64,000 nucleotides of DNA from assembly GCF_002104995.1 (NCBI RefSeq), contig NW_024468257.1, positions 844,849 through 908,848 on the forward strand. Direction: 5' to 3'. Made by a program: the position numbers and the translations under genes. Below the pieces are notes generated by a model, which did not search any database, had not been told where the DNA came from, and worked only from the letters and a program-made list of their open reading frames with translations. Every line of letters starts with the position of its first letter. Position 1 is the stretch's first letter. This stretch comes from Linderina pennispora. Taxonomy: Eukaryota > Kickxellomycota > Kickxellomycetes > Kickxellales > Kickxellaceae. Shown here piece after piece: positions 39,173 to 48,402 of this stretch.

Positions 39173-40561
39173 ATGTCTTTTTCACTCACACCATCCGACC
39201 AGAGCTGGGCCAGCATGGCTGCTCAGATCGGATACCACCTGGACCCGATCGGCAAACACGACCTGGCAGTTATATGTGTGTTCTCGGCCATATATGCGCT
39301 GGATTTGTTGGCCGTGTTGTATCTCATCCGGAACCGCAACTACCCGTCACTCAAATCGAAGAGCCCCGGAATCCTAGTTGCAGCGTACTTTTCCAGTATC
39401 CTCTGGTTTGTTGGGGACATTCAAGTGAATGGGCTCGTTCATCTGCACGGAACCCCATTGACCAACTGCAAGCTGTTTGGTGTGTGGCTGCGCATTATCC
39501 TTGGTGTGTGCACTGTCAGCTCCCTGGTTGCCTTACGGGCGTACAGCCTGTTCCGCGTGTTCAAGCAGAATCGGCCATTCAAGGGGCTGGGCATGTATAT
39601 TCCTTTTATCATTTACAGCATATGGCTCGTATCGTACGGTATCGTTTCGCAGGTGCTGGCACCAAGCATTACGATAAAGTACATGGATATACTTGATGTC
39701 TGTGTGTACACACATGCCTACAAAGCCTCACTATTCATCTTCTTGTGGATCACCTGGCTATACGTTGCTGCTGTAAACTGGAAGATCCGCAATATCAAGA
39801 GCTCGTTCAACGAGAGCCGCGAGATGGGATTCAGCTGTGCAGTCGTATTTGCTGTCTTGACGTTTACCACCGTACTCAAGTACGTGCGACCGGCGTATCT
39901 GTTTGACCGAAAGCTGCGGCTCGTTACCACCAGTCTTGACCATATTGCCGTGAATCTTGTGTGGTGGCGGCTTGCTGGAGTTCCCCTGGTTAACTGCATG
40001 CTCAGACAGAAGCAGTACTTGCATTACTGGACGAACAAGTTGTCAGAAGACGGGCTGCAGCAAAAGTACGATGTTGGGTCCTATGTGATCAGTAACAGCA
40101 GCATACTGTATTCTGAGAAGCTGTCTCAAATCGGCTCATACAGAGCTGGACAGAGTAAGTTTGAGCACGAGAGCCGTCCTGACAGCCCGATCGCGTGGTC
40201 CTCACACAATATCAGCAGTCCTGAAGTCGGCAACTACACAACTGCCGAGCCTACAAAGCCTGCTACGGCAGCCACGCTGGTAGATTCTAGTCTCCCACCA
40301 AATGCTCTATTTGATCTGAGAAAGACGGACCCACGCAAGACTATACGACGCAAAGAGCATTTGCGACATGCAAGCGCTGCAAAGGATCAAGTATTTCTCC
40401 CTGTGCGGCCGATGTCGCCCTCTCCAGTGTACCCGAACATCTCGCCACCGCCCTCTGCATATCGGCTGACCGACCGAACCCCAGGATTTGTGTACATGTG
40501 GGGCCAGGATAGCGATAATGCGAGTCTTGAATACCTACAGGCTGGTCGCCGTTTAATTTAG
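39173..40561 (+). CDS. Seven-transmembrane (GPCR-like) protein
   Basis: The 462-residue frame shows seven hydrophobic segments at about 32-54, 66-87, 101-126, 139-160, 182-201, 217-236 and 250-267, with a short N-terminus and a polar Ser/Pro-rich tail of roughly 180 residues. A Cys precedes the third span (TNCKLFGVWLRI) and another lies before the fifth (DVCVYTHAYK), the usual places for the GPCR disulphide. Arg-Ala-Tyr (ALRAYSLFRVF) ends span three. No RGS domain is fused. I cannot assign a named fungal receptor class or ligand. A G-protein-coupled receptor role is inferred from topology. Confidence 0.7.
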   Translation: MSFSLTPSDQSWASMAAQIGYHLDPIGKHDLAVICVFSAIYALDLLAVLYLIRNRNYPSLKSKSPGILVAAYFSSILWFVGDIQVNGLVHLHGTPLTNCKLFGVWLRIILGVCTVSSLVALRAYSLFRVFKQNRPFKGLGMYIPFIIYSIWLVSYGIVSQVLAPSITIKYMDILDVCVYTHAYKASLFIFLWITWLYVAAVNWKIRNIKSSFNESREMGFSCAVVFAVLTFTTVLKYVRPAYLFDRKLRLVTTSLDHIAVNLVWWRLAGVPLVNCMLRQKQYLHYWTNKLSEDGLQQKYDVGSYVISNSSILYSEKLSQIGSYRAGQSKFEHESRPDSPIAWSSHNISSPEVGNYTTAEPTKPATAATLVDSSLPPNALFDLRKTDPRKTIRRKEHLRHASAAKDQVFLPVRPMSPSPVYPNISPPPSAYRLTDRTPGFVYMWGQDSDNASLEYLQAGRRLI

Positions 40562-41090
40562 TGTACTGTAAAAATGTAGATAACTATACAGCTACTGTCG
40601 AGTTGGTGAGTGAACTCGACCTGGCCACTTACATGCCAGCCGTAGACAGCACCGCTAAGGATTGCTTGATAATGTCTCTATTCCGCCATTAAACAAAACA
40701 GCGCCAGTGCAGAGGCGCTCTCATGCCAGTATCTTTTCGCTGTCCACATGCGATCGCCCCAGTCCGCATGCACAGAACCAATACAGCACAGACCAGCCCC
40801 AAGTTGAGCCGTCATTATATCCTTATTGGCACCGTGTCAAGAGGCAATCGTCCTGGCTCATGGATTCCCAATCAAATCACAAGATGAGCCAGCCTCACCC
40901 CCAAATCGCAGTGACCGCCAGCTTTGGCCGAGAGATTGCCCCCAAAATTTTTCACCAGTCATGCCACCAAGCAAGGAAGAAAAAAAAACTGGATACCTTG
41001 TCGGCTCTAGCCCACGCTGAAAATTTTTATCCCCTTTCTTATCACGATCCCTTTAGACTTTTACTCTTTATTCCTCTACTAGCGTTAAAT
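40562..41090 (+). other. Upstream region of PRPP synthetase
   Basis: About 530 bp that should contain the 3' UTR of the 7TM gene and the promoter of PRPP synthetase. An open frame running into the PRPP synthetase start (40662-41180) contains the true Met but its upstream part lacks family resemblance. No other gene was recognised. Confidence 0.5.
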
Positions 41091-42184
41091 ATGTCCAGCA
41101 ACTCGATTCGCATTCTGGCCGGCAATTCGCACCCTGCTCTGGCGAAGCTTATTGCAAAGTATGTTGTGCCTTTGTCGTAGGACTCGATCAGCCAACCACA
41201 ACCGTGCCTAGCTGTCTCCCCAGTATTCCGGGACGCCAAGGGGGTTTGATACCTAGGCCACGTGTACTAATACGCAAACTGATCTATAGGCGTCTGGGCA
41301 CCGATCTTGCCAACGTCACAGTCTCAAAGTACTCGAACCAGGAGACAGCCGTCACGATCGGCGAGTCAGTGCGTGACGAGGATGTGTTTATTATCCAGTC
41401 GGGTTGTGGCGAGATTAACGACCACCTGATGGAGCTGCTTATCATGATCAACGCATGCAAGACTGCGTCTGCGCGCCGGATCACTGCTGTGCTGCCGTGC
41501 TTCCCGTATGCGCGCCAGGATAAGAAGGACAAGTCGCGTGCTCCAATCTCAGCTAAACTGGTGGCCAACATGCTGTCGGTTGCGGGCGCCGACCATGTTA
41601 TCACGATGGACCTGCACGCGAGCCAGATCCAGGGATTCTTCGACTGCCCCGTCGATAACTTGTACGGAGAGCCGTCGGTGCTGCGCTACATCCGCGAGAA
41701 CATCCCAGACTGGAAGAATGCGATCATTGTGTCGCCTGATGCTGGAGGTGCGAAGCGTGCGACTTCCATTGCCGATCACCTGGATCTGGACTTTGCGCTG
41801 ATCCACAAGGAGCGTAAGAAGGCGAATGAGGTCTCCCGCATGGTGCTCGTTGGCGACGTGAAGGATAAGGTCGCTATCTTGGTCGACGACATGGCTGATA
41901 CCTGCGGCACCCTTGGCCTGGCTGCAAAGACCCTGATGGAGAACGGTGCCGCAGCCGTCTATGCTATTGTCATTCACGGCGTTCTCTCTGGAAAGGCGCT
42001 CAAGGTCATCAACGAGAGCGTCCTGACCCGTGTTGTCGTCACCAACACCATCCCGCACGCCGAGAAGAAGAAGCTGTGCCCGAAGCTCGACACAATCGAC
42101 GTCAGTGCTGTCCTGGCCGAGGCCATCAGACGCACACACAACGGCGAGAGCGTCTCATATCTCTTCCAGCACGCCGCTATCTAA
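41091..42184 (+). CDS. PRS: Ribose-phosphate pyrophosphokinase (PRPP synthetase), two exons
   Basis: The enzyme makes PRPP from ribose 5-phosphate and ATP for purine, pyrimidine, His, Trp and NAD synthesis. Exon 1 (41091-41158) encodes [22 protein letters not shown], and a 131 nt intron (GTATGT donor, ATAG acceptor) splits the Lys codon before RLGTDL. Exon 2 (41290-42184) completes 320 residues, the standard size. Motifs: [41 protein letters not shown] (flexible loop), [26 protein letters not shown] and the PRPP loop [14 protein letters not shown]. No non-homologous insertion region is present, as in the catalytic Prs subunits. It is convergent with the Sel1 gene, 211 bp away. Confidence 0.95.
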
Positions 42185-42395
42185 ACTGTTGGTGAGCTGT
42201 GCCTCTATTTACAATTCCCTCTCGTTAAATTGCCCTTTTATTATTGGTGTCGTTCACATATAAGCGCTAGCTGCAACAACCAATCGTCTTTGGTATACCA
42301 ACTATTCGGCTCAGATTATATGTCGTGTTGTAGGTGTCCAGAAATGGACATGATCCATTTTTGTCGAATCACAGAAAAACAAAACAAAAAATTCT

Positions 42396-43829
42396 TCATC
42401 TATACAAACCCCTCTCCAGATCGTCAGCCGCACGCTGGATCGCACAAAGAGTGGCGTTGCAGCAGCATTGCGGAACCGGTTTCTGTCTGGCATCGCTGAA
42501 CAGCTCCAGTGCCTTGGAGTAATCGACCTTGGTCTCGTGCTCGCCGGTCCCGTACAGCCCAGACAGACGCCGCATGGCTGGCCCACAGCCAAGGCTGGCA
42601 GCCTTGCGCAATAGCTTCCGTGCCGAATGCGGACAGTAGGGCACATATCTGTCCAGGGGCAGATTGCTCAGGGACTCTCCGAGATGTACGCGGGCCAGCA
42701 GGTAGGCTCCGTAGGGGCAGTCCTCGGTTGCGTGGTCTGTGGCCTCCTTCAGGTACTTTATCGCCATGCGGCTGTTTGGAACCACGCCAAGCTCGCCCTG
42801 CAGGTAGGCCACGGCCAGGCGGATCATGGCCACTGGATCCAGCAGCTGCGCAGCGCGCATGTAAAAGAGCCGCGACTTGATTATCTCGTCCTGGCTCTCA
42901 AACACTGAGGCTAGCTTGAGCGTTGCTGGTGGGTGCTCGAGGGTCGCTGCCCGGCATAGGTACTGGGTTGCCAGCTTCACATTCGGCTTGATACGTAGCC
43001 AGCCGTCGGCGTACCAGCATCCGATCGTGTACAGCGCTGGCGGGTAGTCCTGCTGCGTGGCCAGCCGCTTGACCCAGAACGTGGCGATGTCGGCCGGGCT
43101 GTCAGACGACTTGCTGTAGAAGAACTTTGGCAGTATTGATGCCAGCGAACGTCGCGTCGGGGTACATGTGTCTTCTGCATGCGAAATCAGGCGCTGGACC
43201 AGTGGCCAGTACCTGCAGTCGGCCTTCTCGCCGACGTAGTCCATGCGGTTGCGCAAAATGTCGCAGCAGATGTCCATGGTGTGCATCTCACTCCTGGACC
43301 GTTCGGTTATCTTGGCGTCCGCGGCCTTCTGGCTGTTTCCGTCATCATAGCAGCTGTCACTGTCATCTGCTGTTGATGTGGCTGCATCGTCGGTCTCGTC
43401 GGCTTCGTCCACCTGCTCATCCTCTTGCTCGTCACATTCGACATGTGCGTAGTCTGTAGCGTCCTTGAATGTCTGGAGAAAGCACGCGTTGAGCGATTTG
43501 TAGCGGTCCTCAGTGTCATCAGTGGCGTCGGACTCTTCGTCTTCTACTTCCTCGGCAATGGTAGCCAAGCATTCGGTGGACCGTGATGCCTCAGGGAGCT
43601 GATATAGCGATTGTGTAGGGTGGGGCACGGCCGACCGGCTCATGCAGTAGAGCCCAAGCGCAACCGAGCTCACATCGTGCAGCTCGAACGAGAACGAGCC
43701 AGGCGGACGCAGCCTGATCCCGCACAGGCTGTCTACAGACGTGCTGGTTAAAACGCTGGAGTCTAGCTCTTGCTGCCACGTCAACATGCTAAAAACAGTA
43801 GGAAAATTGGATATCAGCAATGACGACAA
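42396..43829 (-). CDS. Sel1-repeat (TPR-like) protein
   Basis: The 477-residue frame has a polar N-terminal half with a strongly acidic stretch (about 93-170, EEVEDEESDATDD and ECDEQEDEQVDEADE). C-terminal Sel1-like helical repeats start near residue 255: PPALYTIGCWYADGWLRIKPNVKLATQYLCRAATLEHPPATLKLASVFES, DPVAMIRLAVAYLQGELGVVPNSRMAIKYLKEATDH, YGAYLLARVHLGES and GPAMRRLSGLYGTGEHETKVDYSKALELF. Such repeats act as protein scaffolds, for example in chitin synthase activators and ER quality control. The partner is unknown. The start could instead be the Met at 43787, since the preceding TTTTTAG looks like a splice acceptor. Confidence 0.75.
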   Translation of the reverse strand: MSSLLISNFPTVFSMLTWQQELDSSVLTSTSVDSLCGIRLRPPGSFSFELHDVSSVALGLYCMSRSAVPHPTQSLYQLPEASRSTECLATIAEEVEDEESDATDDTEDRYKSLNACFLQTFKDATDYAHVECDEQEDEQVDEADETDDAATSTADDSDSCYDDGNSQKAADAKITERSRSEMHTMDICCDILRNRMDYVGEKADCRYWPLVQRLISHAEDTCTPTRRSLASILPKFFYSKSSDSPADIATFWVKRLATQQDYPPALYTIGCWYADGWLRIKPNVKLATQYLCRAATLEHPPATLKLASVFESQDEIIKSRLFYMRAAQLLDPVAMIRLAVAYLQGELGVVPNSRMAIKYLKEATDHATEDCPYGAYLLARVHLGESLSNLPLDRYVPYCPHSARKLLRKAASLGCGPAMRRLSGLYGTGEHETKVDYSKALELFSDARQKPVPQCCCNATLCAIQRAADDLERGLYR

Positions 43830-44020
43830 ACATGAGCCTTGTTCGGCTCGTGTTATATCAGCTTGCCCTTGGCCATCTCGGCGCTAGCATCTCGTAACTC
43901 CTGCCTACCTTACCTAACCCTGACCAAACAGCTCGGCAGGCGGATGGGAAGAGGGTACAGATTTATTGCAATTGAAAATAACGGGCCCGCATGGCCCACA
44001 TTCTGCTGGATGTTACATAG

Positions 44021-45409
44021 CTACTTGCGACCCTTGCCCTTGCCTTTGCCCTTGCCCTTCTTCTTTTTCTTGGACACGGCTTCCGATTCGTTGTCAGACA
44101 TGTCCGAAATGGGGTCGACCTTCTCGTCCAGCACCTTGCGCGCCCGGATCCCTTCCTGCTCGTCGTCGGCCATTTCTCCAGCGCTTGTGGGGGTCATGCC
44201 GCTGCCGGGTGTGGGGCTGTCGAGCCGAGAGTGCAGGTTCTTGCGGAGCGGAGCATCGGCAACACTGGGGACGCCCAACGCCTTCTGCTCGCTGACATCC
44301 TCCTTGTCATCAGCGCTCTCCTTTTCGTTCTCTGATTTTGTGTCCTCAGAATACGCAAACACGGCACCCAGCTCGCCGCGGATCATGGCAGTGATGATCA
44401 CCGAGAGCGTGCACGCGGGCGACAGATACAGCAGCGCGGGCTGGGCTGCCTTGAACGTGTGCATGACAGTGATGGTGGTGGCGAGTCCAGCGACATAGGC
44501 GATCATGCAGGACGTGAAGTAGGGCGCCGGGAACAGGAAGCCGTGGTGGCGACCGCCCAGCGCATCAGGCAGGTGCTTGTCCTTGGCGTAGCCGAGTCTG
44601 GCCAGGTAGCGGTGGCGGTCGAAGCGCAGGCACAGCGCAACAAAAATGCCGGGCACGACGATGTCGCCCAGACCCAGCATGGTGAACTTTAGAGCGCCAT
44701 CTACCGGAAGCAGCTCCTTGGGGAATACGACCTTGATTGGCGCGTCAAAGTTCTTGGCCACCGAAACCATGACTTCGGTGCCGAATACCCAGAAGATGTC
44801 GTAGGCGAACAGGCCGCCGAGCATGATCATGCCGCTCTTGAACGAGTCCAGGCGAATGAGGCCGATGGCCGAGAACGAGAACGCGAGGCCAAACAGGTTC
44901 GACACAATCCAGTTCTTTGACCAGAGGTAGAAGCCAGTGACCACCGCCGACGTGCCCAGCATTGCAATGTGCAGGTTGCTGAAGCGGAAGCTAAAGATCG
45001 ACTTTGACTTGTGCACGATGTGGACGTGGTACAGCGGCAGCTTGACCTTGGCGACGCTCTTGACGACCTTGACGCTGACCTGCGAGAGCGCGGCAACGCC
45101 TATGATGGCAAAGTAGCCTGACAGCAGGACGTTGACCCAGTCCTTGTTCAGATACTTGAACACTAGGTACATTGAGAACAGCGCCGCTGACCCGTAGACC
45201 GGGAACATGTACGCGTCCTCGGCTGAGACCGACTCGGTCTCGCTGTCGTCCTCGTCCTCGGAGTCGGAGAACTCTGCGAATTGCGGCCGCGCCTTCTTCT
45301 TGTAGCTGCTCTTCAGGCGGTCCAGCGAGTCAAACGAGCCAAAGTAAATTGGCGCCACAGCCATGGTCCCAATGACCGAGTAGGCGAGAAGCAGTCCAGC
45401 GTCGACCAT
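44021..45409 (-). CDS. Signal peptide peptidase (GxGD aspartyl intramembrane protease)
   Basis: The 462-residue ER membrane protease cleaves leftover signal peptides within the bilayer. All active-site motifs are present: YD in FAYDIFWVFGT (Asp204), GLGD in MLGLGDIVVPG (Asp249) and PAL in QPALLYLSP (324-326). An acidic cytosolic or lumenal loop (SDSEDEDDSETES) follows the first span. A long hydrophilic C-terminal tail (about 345-462) ends in a Lys/Gly run, KKKKKGKGKGKGKGRK, which could act as an ER retrieval or retention signal. The frame is intact and needs no intron. It lies head-to-tail with the Sel1 gene, 191 bp upstream of it. Confidence 0.95.
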   Translation of the reverse strand: MVDAGLLLAYSVIGTMAVAPIYFGSFDSLDRLKSSYKKKARPQFAEFSDSEDEDDSETESVSAEDAYMFPVYGSAALFSMYLVFKYLNKDWVNVLLSGYFAIIGVAALSQVSVKVVKSVAKVKLPLYHVHIVHKSKSIFSFRFSNLHIAMLGTSAVVTGFYLWSKNWIVSNLFGLAFSFSAIGLIRLDSFKSGMIMLGGLFAYDIFWVFGTEVMVSVAKNFDAPIKVVFPKELLPVDGALKFTMLGLGDIVVPGIFVALCLRFDRHRYLARLGYAKDKHLPDALGGRHHGFLFPAPYFTSCMIAYVAGLATTITVMHTFKAAQPALLYLSPACTLSVIITAMIRGELGAVFAYSEDTKSENEKESADDKEDVSEQKALGVPSVADAPLRKNLHSRLDSPTPGSGMTPTSAGEMADDEQEGIRARKVLDEKVDPISDMSDNESEAVSKKKKKGKGKGKGKGRK

Positions 45410-45490
45410 TGCGAATGGAGAGGGTAAATGATTTTAAAGCTGGAAAGAGAAAAGAGCCTGGTCTGAGCCAATCCGCGTTAGCCGTGTGTT

Positions 45491-45811
45491 TTATTGTCTG
45501 GCAGGTGCTGGCTGCTCGCCGCACAGAGTTACTGCATCGGCTATGCCATCAGGATCGGCCCGCTTGTGGTCAGCCATAACACCGTCGGCCGAGTTCCAGT
45601 GGCGCAGCGGCCGGTTTTGTCGCGGCGAGCTGTGTGGAAACAGGGCAAAGGCAGGCATGGCTCCAGCAAGCATGAGCTGGCTGTGGTACAAATCGACCTG
45701 TCCTACATGCAAGTCTGCCAGTTCGTACCCGATGCTGCGCGAAATGCGCAGTATCTTGTGTCTGAGCTTCTGTAGTTTGCTCGGTGGTCGGTCAGCTCCA
45801 GTGCGAACCAT
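45491..45811 (-). CDS. Small protein of unknown function
   Basis: A 106-residue open frame begins at MVRTGADRPPSKLQKLRHKILRISRSIGYELADLHVGQ. The first half is basic and probably helical; the second is Pro/Ala/His-rich. No signal peptide, membrane span or motif is recognisable. The frame extends further upstream (to 45976) with cysteine-rich sequence of no obvious meaning. It stands 81 bp upstream of the signal peptide peptidase start, on the same strand. It may be a real lineage-specific gene, or chance. Confidence 0.4.
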   Translation of the reverse strand: MVRTGADRPPSKLQKLRHKILRISRSIGYELADLHVGQVDLYHSQLMLAGAMPAFALFPHSSPRQNRPLRHWNSADGVMADHKRADPDGIADAVTLCGEQPAPARQ

Positions 45812-45997
45812 GATATAGAGAGAGTGTTTGAAGGGTCTGGTGTAGAGACGACAGCGGCGCCCAGGGAATGCTACCCATCCCTGCCATGTTGTAGATGGGC
45901 ATAGACATGGGGAGTGGTCACAACAAGGCAAATGCATGGCTTGTTTAGCTGTGTGCATTTGGATTCCATTCACCAAGTGCGCTGACGTATATTCACC

Positions 45998-46897
45998 TTA
46001 GAGGCAGTAGCCTAGAATGCATCTGGTTGGTGTTGGAGCGGCTGGAGGTGCTACCAATACGCTGGGCAGTGGCCCTGCTGTGTATGTTGTGTTAGCAATC
46101 GTTGTGATCCAGCTCACATATCTCCATATGTGTGTGTATATGCCAAAGCTGCCCGGCTCACCACATGTTAGCCTGCCGTTTGCATCAGTGCCATAGCTCA
46201 CCAGCCCAGCAATGTACGCTGTGCCATGCCTACGTATAACAGTGCCCTGCCCTGAGTCGCCAGAACATACATCAACGCCCTTGTTGTAGTTGTTGTTGGC
46301 GCAAATTGTCGGTCCATTGGCGCTCGAGTATCTTGCGTCAATGGCTCTACAGTCAGAAGGAAACGATATATACACCTTGTTTGTCAACAGAGATGGTGCG
46401 AGGTCTTGCGCTGACCCGCCAGTGACTCTGAGACCCCAGCCATATATTTCCATCTGATATAGCGGCCAGACATTGCCGTTGTATATTGGTGCCGGCTGCA
46501 CCGCATCTGCAGCATATTCAAACGGTTTGGTCTTCAGAACTGCAATGTCGTTTTCCAGTGTGAATGTGTTGTAGTCAGGATGCACATACACAGCAGTTGC
46601 ATGTGTTAGGCTCTGCTGCTTGGTGTTGACATTCCCGTAATATATCTCAATGGCACTTGCCTGGTGAAGGATTGGGTCACGAGGCGGCATTACGCAGTGC
46701 GCGGCAGTGATGACAGTGGTTTGGTCGATTATTGTTCCACCGCACAGCTCTGCCGATCTCTCTGATGAGAGCGCAATAATGCGAACAAAGAATGGCGCCT
46801 GGCCTTGGTCAACAGCCGTACCATTGGTTACGCGGATTACCGGCGAGCATAGCGATGGCCAGAAGAACACGAGAAACATTGATATATGAGCAAACAT
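45998..46897 (-). CDS. Secreted trypsin-like serine protease (S1 family)
   Basis: The 299-residue frame starts with a signal peptide (MFAHISMFLVFFWPSLCS). The mature N-terminus is near VIRVTNGTAV and lacks a clear activation propeptide. The catalytic triad is complete: His67 (VITAAHC), Asp117 (ENDIAVL) and Ser215 (CSGDSGQG). Asp209, six residues before the serine, occupies the S1 pocket position that gives trypsin its Lys/Arg preference. The oxyanion segment is SGQG and not SGGP. A Pro/Thr-rich C-terminal tail follows the fold. Secretion and nutrient acquisition or host-protein cleavage are inferred. It is the intact relative of the pseudogene at 27704-28559. Confidence 0.92.
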   Translation of the reverse strand: MFAHISMFLVFFWPSLCSPVIRVTNGTAVDQGQAPFFVRIIALSSERSAELCGGTIIDQTTVITAAHCVMPPRDPILHQASAIEIYYGNVNTKQQSLTHATAVYVHPDYNTFTLENDIAVLKTKPFEYAADAVQPAPIYNGNVWPLYQMEIYGWGLRVTGGSAQDLAPSLLTNKVYISFPSDCRAIDARYSSANGPTICANNNYNKGVDVCSGDSGQGTVIRRHGTAYIAGLVSYGTDANGRLTCGEPGSFGIYTHIWRYVSWITTIANTTYTAGPLPSVLVAPPAAPTPTRCILGYCL

Positions 46898-47248
46898 ATC
46901 TAAAACAATAGCGCGAGGTAGGTGAGTAGAAGGTTAGTGGGTAGTAGACCAGTTCAATTTAAATTACACACACAAATGCCCCAAGTGCATGTTAGCGCAG
47001 TGGTGGCTAAGGAACAGGTGGTGCAAGGCACACACATGCTTCCATGCAGCCTAGCTTGGAGGAGGCACATCGCATGCATGTAGTGGCTCTGCCAATGCGC
47101 AACCCAGCAGCAGAAGCAGGCAGAGGGACACGATAGGTGCAAGACACTCCTTGGCAATACCAGTGGTTCAGCTGAAAATGGATACGGGAATTGTGTTCAC
47201 AGACGTGCTCACAAGCCATATGCTGTCAAGAAAGGTTCAATCATGACA

Positions 47249-47320
47249 GGGATTCGGGGATTCGGGGATTTCGGGGATTTCGGGGATTTCGGGGATTTCG
47301 GGGATTCGGGGATTGGGGGT
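47249..47320 (+). repeat. GGGGATTTC/GGGGATTC minisatellite
   Basis: About eight head-to-tail units of 8-9 bases: GGGGATTC at both ends and GGGGATTTC in the middle. The repeat has strong strand asymmetry with runs of four G, so the G-rich strand could form a G-quadruplex. It is not within a supported gene. Confidence 0.85.
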
Positions 47321-48267
47321 TCCAGCACCGTTTCCCAGCCTCAACACGGAGCCAGAAGGGTGCATTGTAGGGCAGAACACTATTTGCTTCATGGGTATCT
47401 GCATGCACTTGTCTACAAGTCCATTCTCATTAATGGGCACATTCCATGTGTCTGCTCATCTGAGCACTACTCCTTTGTAGTAGCGCAGGCGAGAGATGTC
47501 TCGTGTCGGTGCAAGCTATATAGCCTATTCTTGTCACCTTCAGCTTCGGTTATTCTCAGCGGTTATATCTCTGCCAAAGACGATATCGCGTGGTTGTTCA
47601 GCTTTGCTGAATGCAATGGTAGAGCAAGTGATATGTCTTCTTGGACCTGCATGCATTACATACTATTTCCCGCCTGCTATAAAATAATGTGCCGGGCTCG
47701 CAAACCATTCTTTCTGAAGGCTGGGTGATTGTCTTATTGTCTTTACAATTCTCACTCGCAGGCACAAGCCAGCCACCAGAGGCTAAGACATAGCGCAATG
47801 CCAAGCCTCTTGAAAACAGTGCAGGCGTGCTTGAGACAGCTTCTGAGAGTGCGGATTTGAAGATACTGGGCAGAGATAAATATCATTTCATATGTTGATT
47901 GCGATACCACATGCTGAGCTTATTTGGTAGAGACCTGGCGCAGCAATGGCACTTGAGGGATGCCTAAACAGAGGGGCTGCTGTTGGAAGCCAATCTGCAA
48001 CTTTAATCGCAAGTTTCCACTAGGCTCCTTCACCCACCGGCGAGTCCTATTGTGCGTGCCGTTCAAATAGTGTGTACATTGTCAAGGCATGAGAGTGTTG
48101 GGAACGAATGATTGTGGAGCCATACAGCACTCAGTGCAAATGTCGTTATCTGAAAAGCAGTGGGAAATATTTCCGCAGTGTATCACAGACAGTCAAGTAG
48201 CGCCTCGCAAGGCAGGTGGCATTTTGCGAAACGACGACGGCAAGACCAGCACTCCAGGAGAATCGAC

Positions 48268-48278
48268 TATATATAAAG
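48268..48278 (+). promoter_or_regulatory. TATA box of the FAS gene (TATATATAAAG)
   Basis: A strong TATATATAAA element lies 125 bp upstream of the ATG at 48403, a typical spacing in fungi. Confidence 0.65.
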
Positions 48279-48402
48279 TATTGCATGCCCATTCGTATCT
48301 TGCCAGCAGCCACTACGATATCACAAATACCATTTAGTCAATAAACTGCTTCACAGAGAATATCAGTACCTTATTTGCCAAAGTAACATCCCATTTGCAA
48401 CC

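Larger units (their letters stand above)
46898..48402. other. Gene-poor 1.5 kb stretch upstream of the FAS gene
   Basis: The stretch contains a GGGATTTC minisatellite and a TATA box near its right end but no recognisable gene. An open frame at 47243-47728 translates the minisatellite into GDFGDF repeats and is not supported as a gene. Base composition is more AT-rich than the left half of the window. Confidence 0.55.

Noticed and set aside
47243..47728. 161-codon frame with GDFGDF repeats
   Set aside because: The repeat is a translation of the minisatellite, and the rest has no similarity or signal peptide.
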